The position numbers and the translations under genes are program-made. Below are positions 52,603 through 60,168 of a stretch of 64,000 nt of DNA, piece by piece (position 1 is the first letter of the stretch; every line of letters begins with the position of its first letter). Source of the stretch: Salmonella bongori NCTC 12419. Lineage in GTDB: Bacteria; Pseudomonadota; Gammaproteobacteria; Enterobacterales; Enterobacteriaceae. A model generated the notes under the pieces. It did not search any database. It was not told the origin of the DNA and worked only from the letters and a program-made list of their open reading frames with translations. The stretch lies in the NCBI RefSeq assembly GCF_000252995.1, contig NC_015761.1, positions 620,001 through 684,000 on the forward strand. Direction: 5' to 3'.

Positions 52603-54282
52603 TCAAGGTAAAGAGAAATGTTCCACTACCGGGCCAAGCGCCAGAGCAGGAATAAACGTCAGTGCGCCGACCAACAATACTGTGCTGATTAACAGTCCGA
52701 TAAAGAGCGCGCCGTGAGTGGCCAGCGTCCCCGGGCTTGCGGGTTGGGCTTTTTTACTCACCAGCGAGCCGGCGATAGCCATGACAGGAATGATGACGCC
52801 GAAACGTCCGACGAACATGCAGAATGCCAGCAGGCAGTTCCAGAAAGGTGAGTTAGCGCTCAGGCCCGCAAAGGCGCTGCCGTTGTTATTCGCTGCGGAG
52901 GAAACGGCATACAGCACTTCGCTAAAGCCGTGAGGGCCAGGGTTCAGCATCGCACTGCGTCCGGCATCCGTCATCATTGCCAGCGCCGAGCCGAGCAAGA
53001 CCAGCATTGGCGTGACCAGAATCGCCAGCGCGATCATTTTCATGTCGCGAACGTCGATTTTTTTCCCCAGATATTCCGGCGTACGACCGATCATCAGCCC
53101 CGCGATGAACACCGCCAGCAGGGCAAACAGCAACATGCCGTACAGCCCTGAACCGACGCCGCCAAAGACCACTTCGCCAATTTGCATCAGCCACATCGGC
53201 ACCATACCGCCCAGCGCGGTAAACGAGTCGTGCATGGCATCTACCGCCCCGCAGGACGCCGCGGTCGTGACGACGGCAAACAGGCTGCTGGCCAGCACGC
53301 CAAAGCGCGTCTCTTTACCTTCCATGTTGATGCTACTGTCTGCGCCTGCCGCCAACAGATGTGGATTTCCCTGAACTTCCGCCCACATCACTATCGCCAC
53401 GCAGACGATAAAAATGAATGACATTGCCCATAATAGCGCGCGTCCCTGGCGGCGATCGCCCGCCGCTTCGCCAAAGGCAAAACAGAGAGCGGCAGGGATC
53501 AAAAAGATCGCCAGCATCTGCACTATATTCGTAAGCGCGGTGGGGTTTTCGAACGGATGCGAAGAGTTGGCGTTAAAGAAACCGCCGCCGTTGGTGCCAA
53601 GCATTTTGATCGCCTCCTGCGAAGCAACCGGGCCCATCGGCAAGAGTTGTTTAGCGCCTTCAAGAGTGGTGATGGGCTGATAAGCCGACAGGTTTTGCGG
53701 TACGCCTTGTTGGATAAAAAACAGCGCGATAATTAACGCGACAGGAAATAATATCCATAGCGTAATGCGTACCAGATCCTGCCAGGCATTACCCAGCGTG
53801 TGCATATTCTGGCGCGTAAAGGCGCGGATAAGCGCAAAAACCACCGCAATCCCGGTCGCCGCCGACAGGAAATTTTGCACCGTCAGCCCGGCCATCTGGC
53901 TAAAGTAGCTCAGCGTACTTTCGCCGCTGTAGGCTTGCCAGTTGGTATTGGTCACAAAGCTGACGGCGGTATTCAGCGCCAGATCCCAGGAAAGCCCCGG
54001 TAGCCGCTGCGGATTTAAGGGCAACCACGCCTGCCAGAATAGCAGGCAAAACAGGATGCCCAGCCCCAGCAGATTGAGCGTCAGTAGCGCCAGTAAATAC
54101 TGACGCCAGTTCATTTCGTGGTCGGTAATGCCAAGAATCCGCCAGAGGACACGCTCAACGCCAGCCACGCCCGGTAGCGGAACGGCGGCAATAAGTCTTG
54201 CCAGCCCTGAACCCAACGGTTTTGCCAGTATAAACAAGATCAGTAAAAAACTGGCGATCAGTAAAAATCCTTGCGCGGCCAT
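52603..54282 (-). CDS. kdpA: Potassium-transporting ATPase potassium-binding subunit KdpA
   Basis: KdpA is the channel-like subunit related to the Trk/Ktr superfamily that selects potassium. The 559-residue protein has about ten membrane segments and repeated selectivity-filter loops such as FVTNTNWQAY, GTNGGGFFNANS and SSAANNNGSAF. Its ATG shares one base with the kdpF stop (TGATG), so translation is coupled. Confidence 0.97.
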   Translation of the reverse strand: MAAQGFLLIASFLLILFILAKPLGSGLARLIAAVPLPGVAGVERVLWRILGITDHEMNWRQYLLALLTLNLLGLGILFCLLFWQAWLPLNPQRLPGLSWDLALNTAVSFVTNTNWQAYSGESTLSYFSQMAGLTVQNFLSAATGIAVVFALIRAFTRQNMHTLGNAWQDLVRITLWILFPVALIIALFFIQQGVPQNLSAYQPITTLEGAKQLLPMGPVASQEAIKMLGTNGGGFFNANSSHPFENPTALTNIVQMLAIFLIPAALCFAFGEAAGDRRQGRALLWAMSFIFIVCVAIVMWAEVQGNPHLLAAGADSSINMEGKETRFGVLASSLFAVVTTAASCGAVDAMHDSFTALGGMVPMWLMQIGEVVFGGVGSGLYGMLLFALLAVFIAGLMIGRTPEYLGKKIDVRDMKMIALAILVTPMLVLLGSALAMMTDAGRSAMLNPGPHGFSEVLYAVSSAANNNGSAFAGLSANSPFWNCLLAFCMFVGRFGVIIPVMAIAGSLVSKKAQPASPGTLATHGALFIGLLISTVLLVGALTFIPALALGPVVEHFSLP

Positions 54283-54371
54283 CAGAACGCCTCCGCATTA
54301 ATCAGGGCATAGACCAGATAACCTAAAAGTAAGAAAACCAGCACGATGCCGGTTATCACGCCTGCACTCAC
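54282..54371 (-). CDS. kdpF: KdpF small membrane subunit
   Basis: A 29-residue single-helix protein that stabilises the Kdp complex. It starts with GTG and reads MSAGVITGIVLVFLLLGYLV, ending ALINAEAF, nearly identical to E. coli KdpF. The start is preceded by GGAGG at good spacing. A longer frame upstream is open but crosses the promoter. Confidence 0.95.
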   Translation of the reverse strand: MSAGVITGIVLVFLLLGYLVYALINAEAF

Positions 54372-54451
54372 AGAGCACCTCCAGTGGCATTGTTTTACTC
54401 CTGAGAAAAGTAAATTTTTGGCTGCAAAGATTTCGCAAAAATTGGCGGGCG

Positions 54452-54475
54452 GAGTGTAAAAAAAGTATAAAAACG
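54452..54475 (-). promoter_or_regulatory. KdpE operator upstream of kdpFABC
   Basis: On the minus strand TTTTTATACTTTTTTTACAC followed by TCCG matches the T-rich KdpE site of E. coli nearly base for base (recalled). It lies about 80 bp upstream of the kdpF start. The remaining 54372-54708 interval, about 337 bp, holds the kdp and ybfA promoters and no other gene. Confidence 0.85.
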
Positions 54476-54708
54476 GCAAAGACCATTATTTAACTAATGG
54501 TTAGTATTAATTTAACTTTTTTGTAACTAATTTACGCTTTGAATGTAAATATGCTGGAAAATCGTGAAAATAAGTGGTCGGATGAGTGGTAAAATTACAC
54601 AGAAAGCGGTACTATTTTAACCAGGTAACGAGGTTCAATTTTTCGGTGCTATTCACCGATTCAATCTATACCGGAGCGGGGAGCGTCGGTATAAGGGGGG
54701 AGAAACGT

Positions 54709-54915
54709 ATGGAACACTATAAAGACTATCCGGCGCATGTCATTTTTGCCCGTCGTGCTTTCGCGGTGATCGCAGGCGTGCTGGCGCTGCCGGTGATGCT
54801 GTTCTGGAAAGACCGCGCGCGTTTTTATAGTTATCTGCACCGTGTCTGGTCGAAAACCAGTGATAAACCGGTATGGATGGCGCAGGCTGAAAAAGCCACC
54901 TGCGACTTTTATTAA
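54709..54915 (+). CDS. ybfA: YbfA, small membrane-associated protein
   Basis: A 68-residue protein of unknown function. It has one hydrophobic segment (FAVIAGVLALPVMLFW) and the conserved tail SYLHRVWSKTSDKPVWM. Similar in length to E. coli YbfA (68). The ATG at 54709 follows AGGGGGGAG; a 41-codon upstream extension lacks similarity. It is divergent from kdp and followed by the terminator that is duplicated at 58610. Confidence 0.93.
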   Translation: MEHYKDYPAHVIFARRAFAVIAGVLALPVMLFWKDRARFYSYLHRVWSKTSDKPVWMAQAEKATCDFY

Positions 54916-54926
54916 TCGCGACCAGC

Positions 54927-54963
54927 CTGAAAAACCGTCAGCCGCCACGCTGGCGGTTTTTTT
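54927..54963 (+). terminator. ybfA terminator, left copy of a 37-bp direct repeat
   Basis: A strong hairpin CCGCCA-CGC-TGGCGG followed by seven T. The 37-bp sequence starting CTGAAAAACCG and ending GGCGGTTTTTTT recurs without mismatch at 58610-58646, so the two copies flank the type VI islet. Confidence 0.95.
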
Positions 54964-55256
54964 GTCTGTGAGCAATCCGGCGATCTCAGGCTCAAATACC
55001 GCAGCAGAGATTTGATATGGTGGGAAAAGACAGCGTAAATTTCAGGACCAATGCTTTGCGTTGTTAAAGGTGTTGGCGCTTTATCCTGCAACTCAAAATA
55101 TTTAAAGCACATATAAAGTTTGCCAGCATTATCATGCCGGGAAACTAATTCGACTATTCTTTGAAAAATACGCTTTTATTGCCAAATAAAATTTATCTAT
55201 GTTGTTTATATTTTTATTTGCAATATCCGCATGAAATATAGAAGTGACAAATATAT
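54964..55256. other. A/T-rich upstream region of the effector gene
   Basis: A 293-bp stretch, markedly A/T-rich in its right half, upstream of the Hcp-Tle1 gene. It probably contains the islet promoter. A 66-codon minus-strand frame (55112-54912) is open, but it runs across the ybfA terminator and has no recognisable family. No tRNA or integrase is seen. Confidence 0.5.
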
Positions 55257-57251
55257 ATGAGCGATATTATTTATTTAAAAATAGTCGGCGAACGTCAGGG
55301 GATGATATCCGAAGGCTGTGGCAGTGAACCCTCTGTCGGTAATCGTTACCAGACCGGACATGAAAATGAAATTTTTGTTTTTAGCCTGCAGGCGCTGCTC
55401 AGCAGTACTGTGGACGGCGTCAACCATCATGGGATTCGCTTTTGTAAGCCGATTGATAAAAGCTCGCCGCTGTTTGCCCAGGCAATAAATAACAATGAGC
55501 GTTGCTCTCTGGATTTTAGCTTTTATCGTATTAACCGCTGGGGAAGGTGGGAGAAGTATTATCATATTGAGGTTCGTGGAGCGGGTATTACAACATACTC
55601 AATGCATTCCCAAACAGAGGGAATACCTGAAGAATTTATCACAATACATTATGATTATATCCGCTCAAAACATCTGATAGCCAATACGGAATACAGTGTC
55701 CTGTTAACGCCAGAAAACTATAATCGACTTTTTCCGGCAACCCTTCCCGTGGTTGAACCACCTGATATCCCTGCAAAAAAACGAGAAATTGCCTTAACCA
55801 TTGGCGTCTTCTTTGACGGTACGGGGAACAACCTGCTCAACACGAATTTACGGATGCAGAAATGCAATCCAGAAAACTATGGCCTTGATGCGCGGACGTT
55901 AACGGAGTTTAACCAGCGTTGTATAAAGAAAACGGGCTTTGACGGAACGGAGGCAGGTAGTTATCTGAATTATTATACGAATATTTACTGGTTGAATAAG
56001 TTGTATCATAAAGAACCAGAGCTTAAAGATGGGGTAAAGAATATTCAACGCGATATCTATATCGAAGGTATTGGCACCGAGAATAACAAAGCCGATTCTC
56101 TGTGGGGGATGGGGCTGGGAAATAACGATACCGGGGTTATCGCCAAAACCGATCGCGCGATGATCCAACTGCGCAGGGTACTGACGGAAGTGGTTGGCGC
56201 TCTTCGGGGCAAAGACATTACGATCGCGGGTTTGCAGTTTGATGTCTTTGGGTTCAGCCGCGGCGCCGCAGCCGCTCGCCACTTTACCAACCGCGTCTTT
56301 GAGCAAGATCCTGTGTTGGTCAGGACGATCGCGACCGCTTTTCAGCCCGTTGAATACCAGGGGAAACCGGCAGGTGAGGTGCAATTTTTAGGCCTTTTCG
56401 ACACCGTCACCGCCGTGGGGGGAATACTGGACGGTCTTGACCCCCATGACGGTAATAATCTGGCGGTTAAAATAGGTTTACCGCCGGGGGTGGCAAAACA
56501 GGTTTTTCACCTGACGGCGATGCACGAGTGCCGTTATAACTTTTGCCTCAATAGCGTCAAAGCGCAATGGTCTGAATTAAGCTTGCCGGGGGCACATGCC
56601 GATATTGGCGGGGGATATAACCCGCAGGAAGAGGAATATCTTTTTTTGAGTCGGCCCGCTGTTGAAACTGTATTAGCCGACGTGCCGACAGAGGCGACCG
56701 GCGTCTACCAGAAGGCGGTCCAGCAGGCAGACACTTTGCCGTATTACTTTGCGCTGGCGCCCATATTGCCGTCAGGCGTTATGAAGGTCGAGACCAATAC
56801 GGATGAAAAGGTGTCGCCGGATCATCTTGGCAATGCGAAAAAGCGCGTAGCCGCTGCGGTCACCTTCCAGCGAATCGTCAGCAATGACTGGTCTAAAGTT
56901 GCTCTTCGGGTGATGTATGAGGTCGCCAAAGAGGCTGGCGTTGTGTTTGATGCTATGCAGGAGAATAATGATTATTCCTGGCCGACGGAACTGGATGCGA
57001 TATGCCAGAAAGCCTTATCACAAGCAAAAAATGCCTTTAATGGGACCAATTCGCTTCAGTTTTCTTCAGATGAGTTGAACACTATCGGCAAGTATATTCA
57101 CTGTTCGGCCAACTGGAATGCCGTTGATTATCATCTTAAAAATAATATTTCCTCTGCGGTCTCGTCTTCTGAGATATTTAGTTTTGTTAACCGGCCGGAT
57201 GAAAACTGGACCCGGACCGTTTATGACATGGCTGGGAATCCTCAAAAATGA
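55257..57251 (+). CDS. Type VI secretion Hcp-Tle1 fusion: Hcp domain joined to DUF2235 lipase effector
   Basis: A 664-residue protein with two parts. Residues 1-158 read as an Hcp tube protein (MSDIIYLKIVGERQGMISEG, GNRYQTGHENEIFVF, GIRFCKPIDKSSPLFAQAI). A Pro-rich linker (159-177) leads to a DUF2235/Tle1-like alpha/beta-hydrolase beginning IGVFFDGTGNN. The lipase nucleophile motif is GFSRG at 332-336 (Ser334), with likely partners Asp382 in FLGLFDT and His447 in GAHADIGGGY. Tle1 enzymes are phospholipases that attack membranes of rival cells. Hcp carrying a C-terminal toxin (evolved Hcp) is known in enterics; I infer delivery inside the tube. No signal peptide. The stop overlaps the next gene by 4 bp. 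The weak ribosome-binding site and A/T-rich upstream region suggest horizontal gain. Substrate not shown. Confidence 0.85.
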   Translation: MSDIIYLKIVGERQGMISEGCGSEPSVGNRYQTGHENEIFVFSLQALLSSTVDGVNHHGIRFCKPIDKSSPLFAQAINNNERCSLDFSFYRINRWGRWEKYYHIEVRGAGITTYSMHSQTEGIPEEFITIHYDYIRSKHLIANTEYSVLLTPENYNRLFPATLPVVEPPDIPAKKREIALTIGVFFDGTGNNLLNTNLRMQKCNPENYGLDARTLTEFNQRCIKKTGFDGTEAGSYLNYYTNIYWLNKLYHKEPELKDGVKNIQRDIYIEGIGTENNKADSLWGMGLGNNDTGVIAKTDRAMIQLRRVLTEVVGALRGKDITIAGLQFDVFGFSRGAAAARHFTNRVFEQDPVLVRTIATAFQPVEYQGKPAGEVQFLGLFDTVTAVGGILDGLDPHDGNNLAVKIGLPPGVAKQVFHLTAMHECRYNFCLNSVKAQWSELSLPGAHADIGGGYNPQEEEYLFLSRPAVETVLADVPTEATGVYQKAVQQADTLPYYFALAPILPSGVMKVETNTDEKVSPDHLGNAKKRVAAAVTFQRIVSNDWSKVALRVMYEVAKEAGVVFDAMQENNDYSWPTELDAICQKALSQAKNAFNGTNSLQFSSDELNTIGKYIHCSANWNAVDYHLKNNISSAVSSSEIFSFVNRPDENWTRTVYDMAGNPQK

Positions 57252-57910
57252 CGCGTAATTTCAGGTTGTTACTGCTGGGCGTTTTGCTGGGGCTGTCGGT
57301 TACCGCAACCAGTAAAGAGTTAACTTCGCTACTTGCTCCCTACGATGAGTGGTATTTCAATTTCCTTTATCCAAATGCGTTACCAGCAGATGTGACCTAT
57401 GTGGAGTTGCTGGACACGGATGGAATATTGTATCGGTACAGAGCGCTGGATGGCACGGTACCCAGCTCAACGACGGTTGAGGAATGGGAGGACGATCTTA
57501 GCGTTGGGATGGCGTCATTCAATAAAGCCAAAAATCCTCCCCAGGCTATGCATTTCTGCTGGGATTCGGTAATTGATAAAAAAGTGTATGAGACGTGGAT
57601 AACGTTTGGTTATCCGGTCTGGGAAATGATGCTGACCCCTTACCCGTCGCCATGGGACGCCGGCGTACAGGAGTACCGCCGTTATCTGCTAATTGGTCTG
57701 GCGCCGGAAGGCAGGGTGCGAGTCTGGCTGGAGAACACTAAAAAGCCCAATACGCGATTAACGGAGGACAAAGATATCATGGTTGAGACGGTATCCGGTG
57801 AAAAACTGGCGATGTGCAAGGGGGTAACCAGATTTAGCCGTGGATATAAATATATAAAAGAGACCGAAGATTTTATCAAAGATAAAAAATACCCTTACGG
57901 TAACTGGTAA
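57248..57910 (+). CDS. Exported DUF2931-like protein, candidate immunity protein (copy 1)
   Basis: A 220-residue protein with an N-terminal signal peptide (MTRNFRLLLLGVLLGLSVTA) and a mature part resembling the DUF2931 family, members of which occur beside type VI lipase effectors. Conserved parts include LLAPYDEWYFNFLYPNALPA and MHFCWDSVIDKKVYETWITF. No lipobox cysteine is evident, so it is likely soluble or loosely anchored in the periplasm, the compartment where a Tle1 toxin would act. The ATG overlaps the effector stop by 4 bp, linking the two. It is a tandem paralogue of 57914-58594, differing mainly at residues 66-90. Immunity is inferred from position and family, not demonstrated. Confidence 0.7.
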   Translation: MTRNFRLLLLGVLLGLSVTATSKELTSLLAPYDEWYFNFLYPNALPADVTYVELLDTDGILYRYRALDGTVPSSTTVEEWEDDLSVGMASFNKAKNPPQAMHFCWDSVIDKKVYETWITFGYPVWEMMLTPYPSPWDAGVQEYRRYLLIGLAPEGRVRVWLENTKKPNTRLTEDKDIMVETVSGEKLAMCKGVTRFSRGYKYIKETEDFIKDKKYPYGNW

Positions 57911-57913
57911 GCG

Positions 57914-58594
57914 ATGATGAAGATACAATCCGGAGTGACGACCATACTGATGTTGACGCTTTTGCTGTGCGCAGAAATGCCCGTTCATGCGGCGGATAAA
58001 AAGCTGACCTCGCTACTTGCTCCCTATGATGAGTGGTATTTCAATTTCCTTTATCCAAATGCGTTACCAGCAGATGTGACCTATGTGGAGTTGCTGGACA
58101 CGGATGGAATACTGTATCGGTACAGGATGCTGGGAAGCACAAACGCCAGTTCAGCCAGTGTTGGAAAATGGAATGAAGAGGTGATGGGTATCCATTCAGA
58201 TTTCAATAAGGCCAAAAATCCTCCCCAGGCTATGCATTTTTGCTGGGATTCGGTAATTGATAAAAAAGTGTATGAGACGTGGATAACGTTTGGTTATCCG
58301 GTCTGGGAAATGATGCTGACCCCTTACCCGTCGCCATGGGATGCCGGCGTACAGGAATACCACCGTTATCTGGTAATCGGTCTGGCGCCGGAAGGCAGGG
58401 TGCGAGCCTGGCTGGTAAATAATGGCAAGCCCAATACGCGATTAACGGAGGACAAAGATATCGTGGTTGAGACGGTATCCGGTGAAAAACTGGCGATGTG
58501 CAAGGGGGTAACCAGATTTAGCCGTGGATATAAATATATAAAAGAAACCGAAGATTTTATCAAAGATAAAAAATATCCTTACGGCAACTGGTAA
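57914..58594 (+). CDS. Exported DUF2931-like protein, candidate immunity protein (copy 2)
   Basis: A 226-residue tandem paralogue of the preceding gene, starting 4 bases after its stop; the second of two adjacent ATGs (57917) may be the true start. The signal peptide (MMKIQSGVTTILMLTLLLCA) is unrelated to that of copy 1 and is probably cleaved at VHA-ADKK. Cys19 is not in a good lipobox. Residues 31-71 are identical to 25-65 of copy 1 and the last 130 residues nearly so, but residues 72-96 are largely different. It ends 15 bp before the duplicated terminator. Confidence 0.7.
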   Translation: MMKIQSGVTTILMLTLLLCAEMPVHAADKKLTSLLAPYDEWYFNFLYPNALPADVTYVELLDTDGILYRYRMLGSTNASSASVGKWNEEVMGIHSDFNKAKNPPQAMHFCWDSVIDKKVYETWITFGYPVWEMMLTPYPSPWDAGVQEYHRYLVIGLAPEGRVRAWLVNNGKPNTRLTEDKDIVVETVSGEKLAMCKGVTRFSRGYKYIKETEDFIKDKKYPYGNW

Positions 58595-58609
58595 GGGGAA
58601 TGGGGGCAT

Positions 58610-58646
58610 CTGAAAAACCGTCAGCCGCCACGCTGGCGGTTTTTTT
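58610..58646 (+). terminator. Terminator of the effector islet, right copy of the 37-bp direct repeat
   Basis: Same 37 bp as at 54927-54963, with the perfect CCGCCA/TGGCGG stem and seven T. It closes the effector-immunity operon and marks the right boundary of the islet, 62 bp before phrB. Confidence 0.95.
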
Positions 58647-58708
58647 ATGCGCCAGGGTCTACACTGTTTAACGCTATTCGCCGTGACGTTTCATCTTTCA
58701 GGAGTTGT

Positions 58709-60130
58709 ATGCCTACCCATTTAGTCTGGTTCAGGCGCGATCTGCGTTTACAGGATAACCTTGCGCTGGCCGCCGCCTGCCGCGATGCATCCGCGCGGGT
58801 GCTGGCGCTTTATATTTCCACCCCCGCGCAGTGGCAGGCCCATGATATGGCGCCGCGGCAGGCGGCATTCATCAGCGCGCAGCTCAATGCGCTACAGACG
58901 GCCCTTGCAGAGAAAGGGATTCCGCTGCTGTTTCATGAAGTGGCGGATTTTAACGCCAGTATTGAGACGGTTAAAAACGTTTGCCGGCAGCATGACGTCA
59001 GCCATCTGTTTTATAACTATCAGTATGAGATTAACGAACGTCAGCGTGATGCAGCGGTGGAAAAAGCACTGCCATCTGTCATCTGCGAAGGCTTTGACGA
59101 TAGCGTGATTCTGGCGCCCGGCGCGGTGATGACCGGCAATCATGAAATGTATAAAGTTTTTACACCGTTTAAAAACGCCTGGTTGAAACGGCTAAAAGAG
59201 GATATCCCGCCGTGCGTTCCGGCCCCGACGATCCGGGCGAGCGGCGCGCGCGCTACCCCCTTAACGCCAGTCTCGCTTAACTACCCGCAACAGGCGTTTG
59301 ACGCCACGCTTTTCCCGGTTGAAGAAAACGCGGTCATCGCGCAGCTACGTCAGTTTTGCGCGCAGGGCGCAGACGAGTATGCCTCACGGCGCGATTTCCC
59401 TGCGGTTGAAGGCACCAGTCGGCTTTCCGCCAGCCTGGCGACGGGGGGGCTGTCGCCGCGACAGTGCCTGCACCGACTACTGGCGGAGCAGCCGCAGGCG
59501 CTGGACGGCGGACCGGGAAGCGTCTGGTTGAATGAGCTCATCTGGCGGGAATTTTACCGTCATTTAATAACCTGGTATCCGGCATTATGCAAACACCAGC
59601 CGTTTATCCGCTGGACAAAACGCGTCGCGTGGCAGGAGAACTCACACTATTTTCAGGCATGGCAGAAAGGCGAAACCGGTTATCCCATTGTCGATGCGGC
59701 GATGCGCCAGCTTAACGCGACGGGCTGGATGCATAACCGTTTACGCATGATTACCGCCAGCTTTCTGGTAAAAGATCTGCTGATTGACTGGCGGTTGGGG
59801 GAGCGCTATTTCATGTCGCAGCTTATTGACGGCGATCTTGCCGCCAATAATGGCGGCTGGCAGTGGGCCGCTTCAACCGGTACTGATGCCGCGCCTTATT
59901 TTCGTATTTTTAATCCCACGACGCAGGGGGAGAGGTTTGATCGCGACGGCGAATTTATCCGCCAGTGGCTGCCAGCGTTACGTGATCTCCCCGGAAAAGC
60001 GATTCACGAGCCGTGGCGGTGGGCGGAAAAAGCGGGAGTTGTGCTTGATTATCCACGGCCCATTGTGGATCACAAACAGGCGAGAGTCGCGACGCTTTCC
60101 GCCTATGAGACTGCGAGAAAAGGGGCGTAA
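58709..60130 (+). CDS. phrB: Deoxyribodipyrimidine photolyase
   Basis: PhrB repairs cyclobutane pyrimidine dimers with blue light, using FADH- and an MTHF antenna. The 473-residue protein (472 in E. coli) starts MPTHLVWFRRDLRLQDNLAL. The FAD/DNA region contains WNELIWREFYRHL, GYPIVDAAMRQL, WMHNRLRM and the tryptophan-rich NNGGWQWAASTGTD. The ribosome-binding site is CAGGAG. E. coli has ybgA just upstream in an operon; here the islet terminator is upstream instead and ybgA is absent. Confidence 0.96.
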   Translation: MPTHLVWFRRDLRLQDNLALAAACRDASARVLALYISTPAQWQAHDMAPRQAAFISAQLNALQTALAEKGIPLLFHEVADFNASIETVKNVCRQHDVSHLFYNYQYEINERQRDAAVEKALPSVICEGFDDSVILAPGAVMTGNHEMYKVFTPFKNAWLKRLKEDIPPCVPAPTIRASGARATPLTPVSLNYPQQAFDATLFPVEENAVIAQLRQFCAQGADEYASRRDFPAVEGTSRLSASLATGGLSPRQCLHRLLAEQPQALDGGPGSVWLNELIWREFYRHLITWYPALCKHQPFIRWTKRVAWQENSHYFQAWQKGETGYPIVDAAMRQLNATGWMHNRLRMITASFLVKDLLIDWRLGERYFMSQLIDGDLAANNGGWQWAASTGTDAAPYFRIFNPTTQGERFDRDGEFIRQWLPALRDLPGKAIHEPWRWAEKAGVVLDYPRPIVDHKQARVATLSAYETARKGA

Positions 60131-60133
60131 TGC

Positions 60134-60165
60134 AGGCCCGGTAGCGCAGACTACCGGGCCTTCTG
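60134..60165. terminator. Palindrome between phrB and dtpD
   Basis: GGCCCGGTAG/CTACCGGGCC is a perfect 10-bp stem with a 6-base loop between convergent genes. It has only short T runs, so it may act as a weak bidirectional terminator or 3' stabiliser. Confidence 0.6.
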
Positions 60166-60168
60166 CTA

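Noticed and set aside
51636..52655. A 339-codon plus-strand frame antisense to kdpB
   Set aside because: Ser/Thr/Pro-rich shadow of a conserved P-type ATPase; rejected.
54912..55112. A 66-codon minus-strand frame at the left edge of the islet
   Set aside because: It runs through the ybfA terminator hairpin and shows no family; it might be a decayed remnant but cannot be supported.
55257..57251. Reading the effector as a plain DUF2235 hydrolase with an unknown N-terminus
   Set aside because: The first 158 residues contain several Hcp-specific segments in the correct order and length, so the fusion reading explains the protein better.
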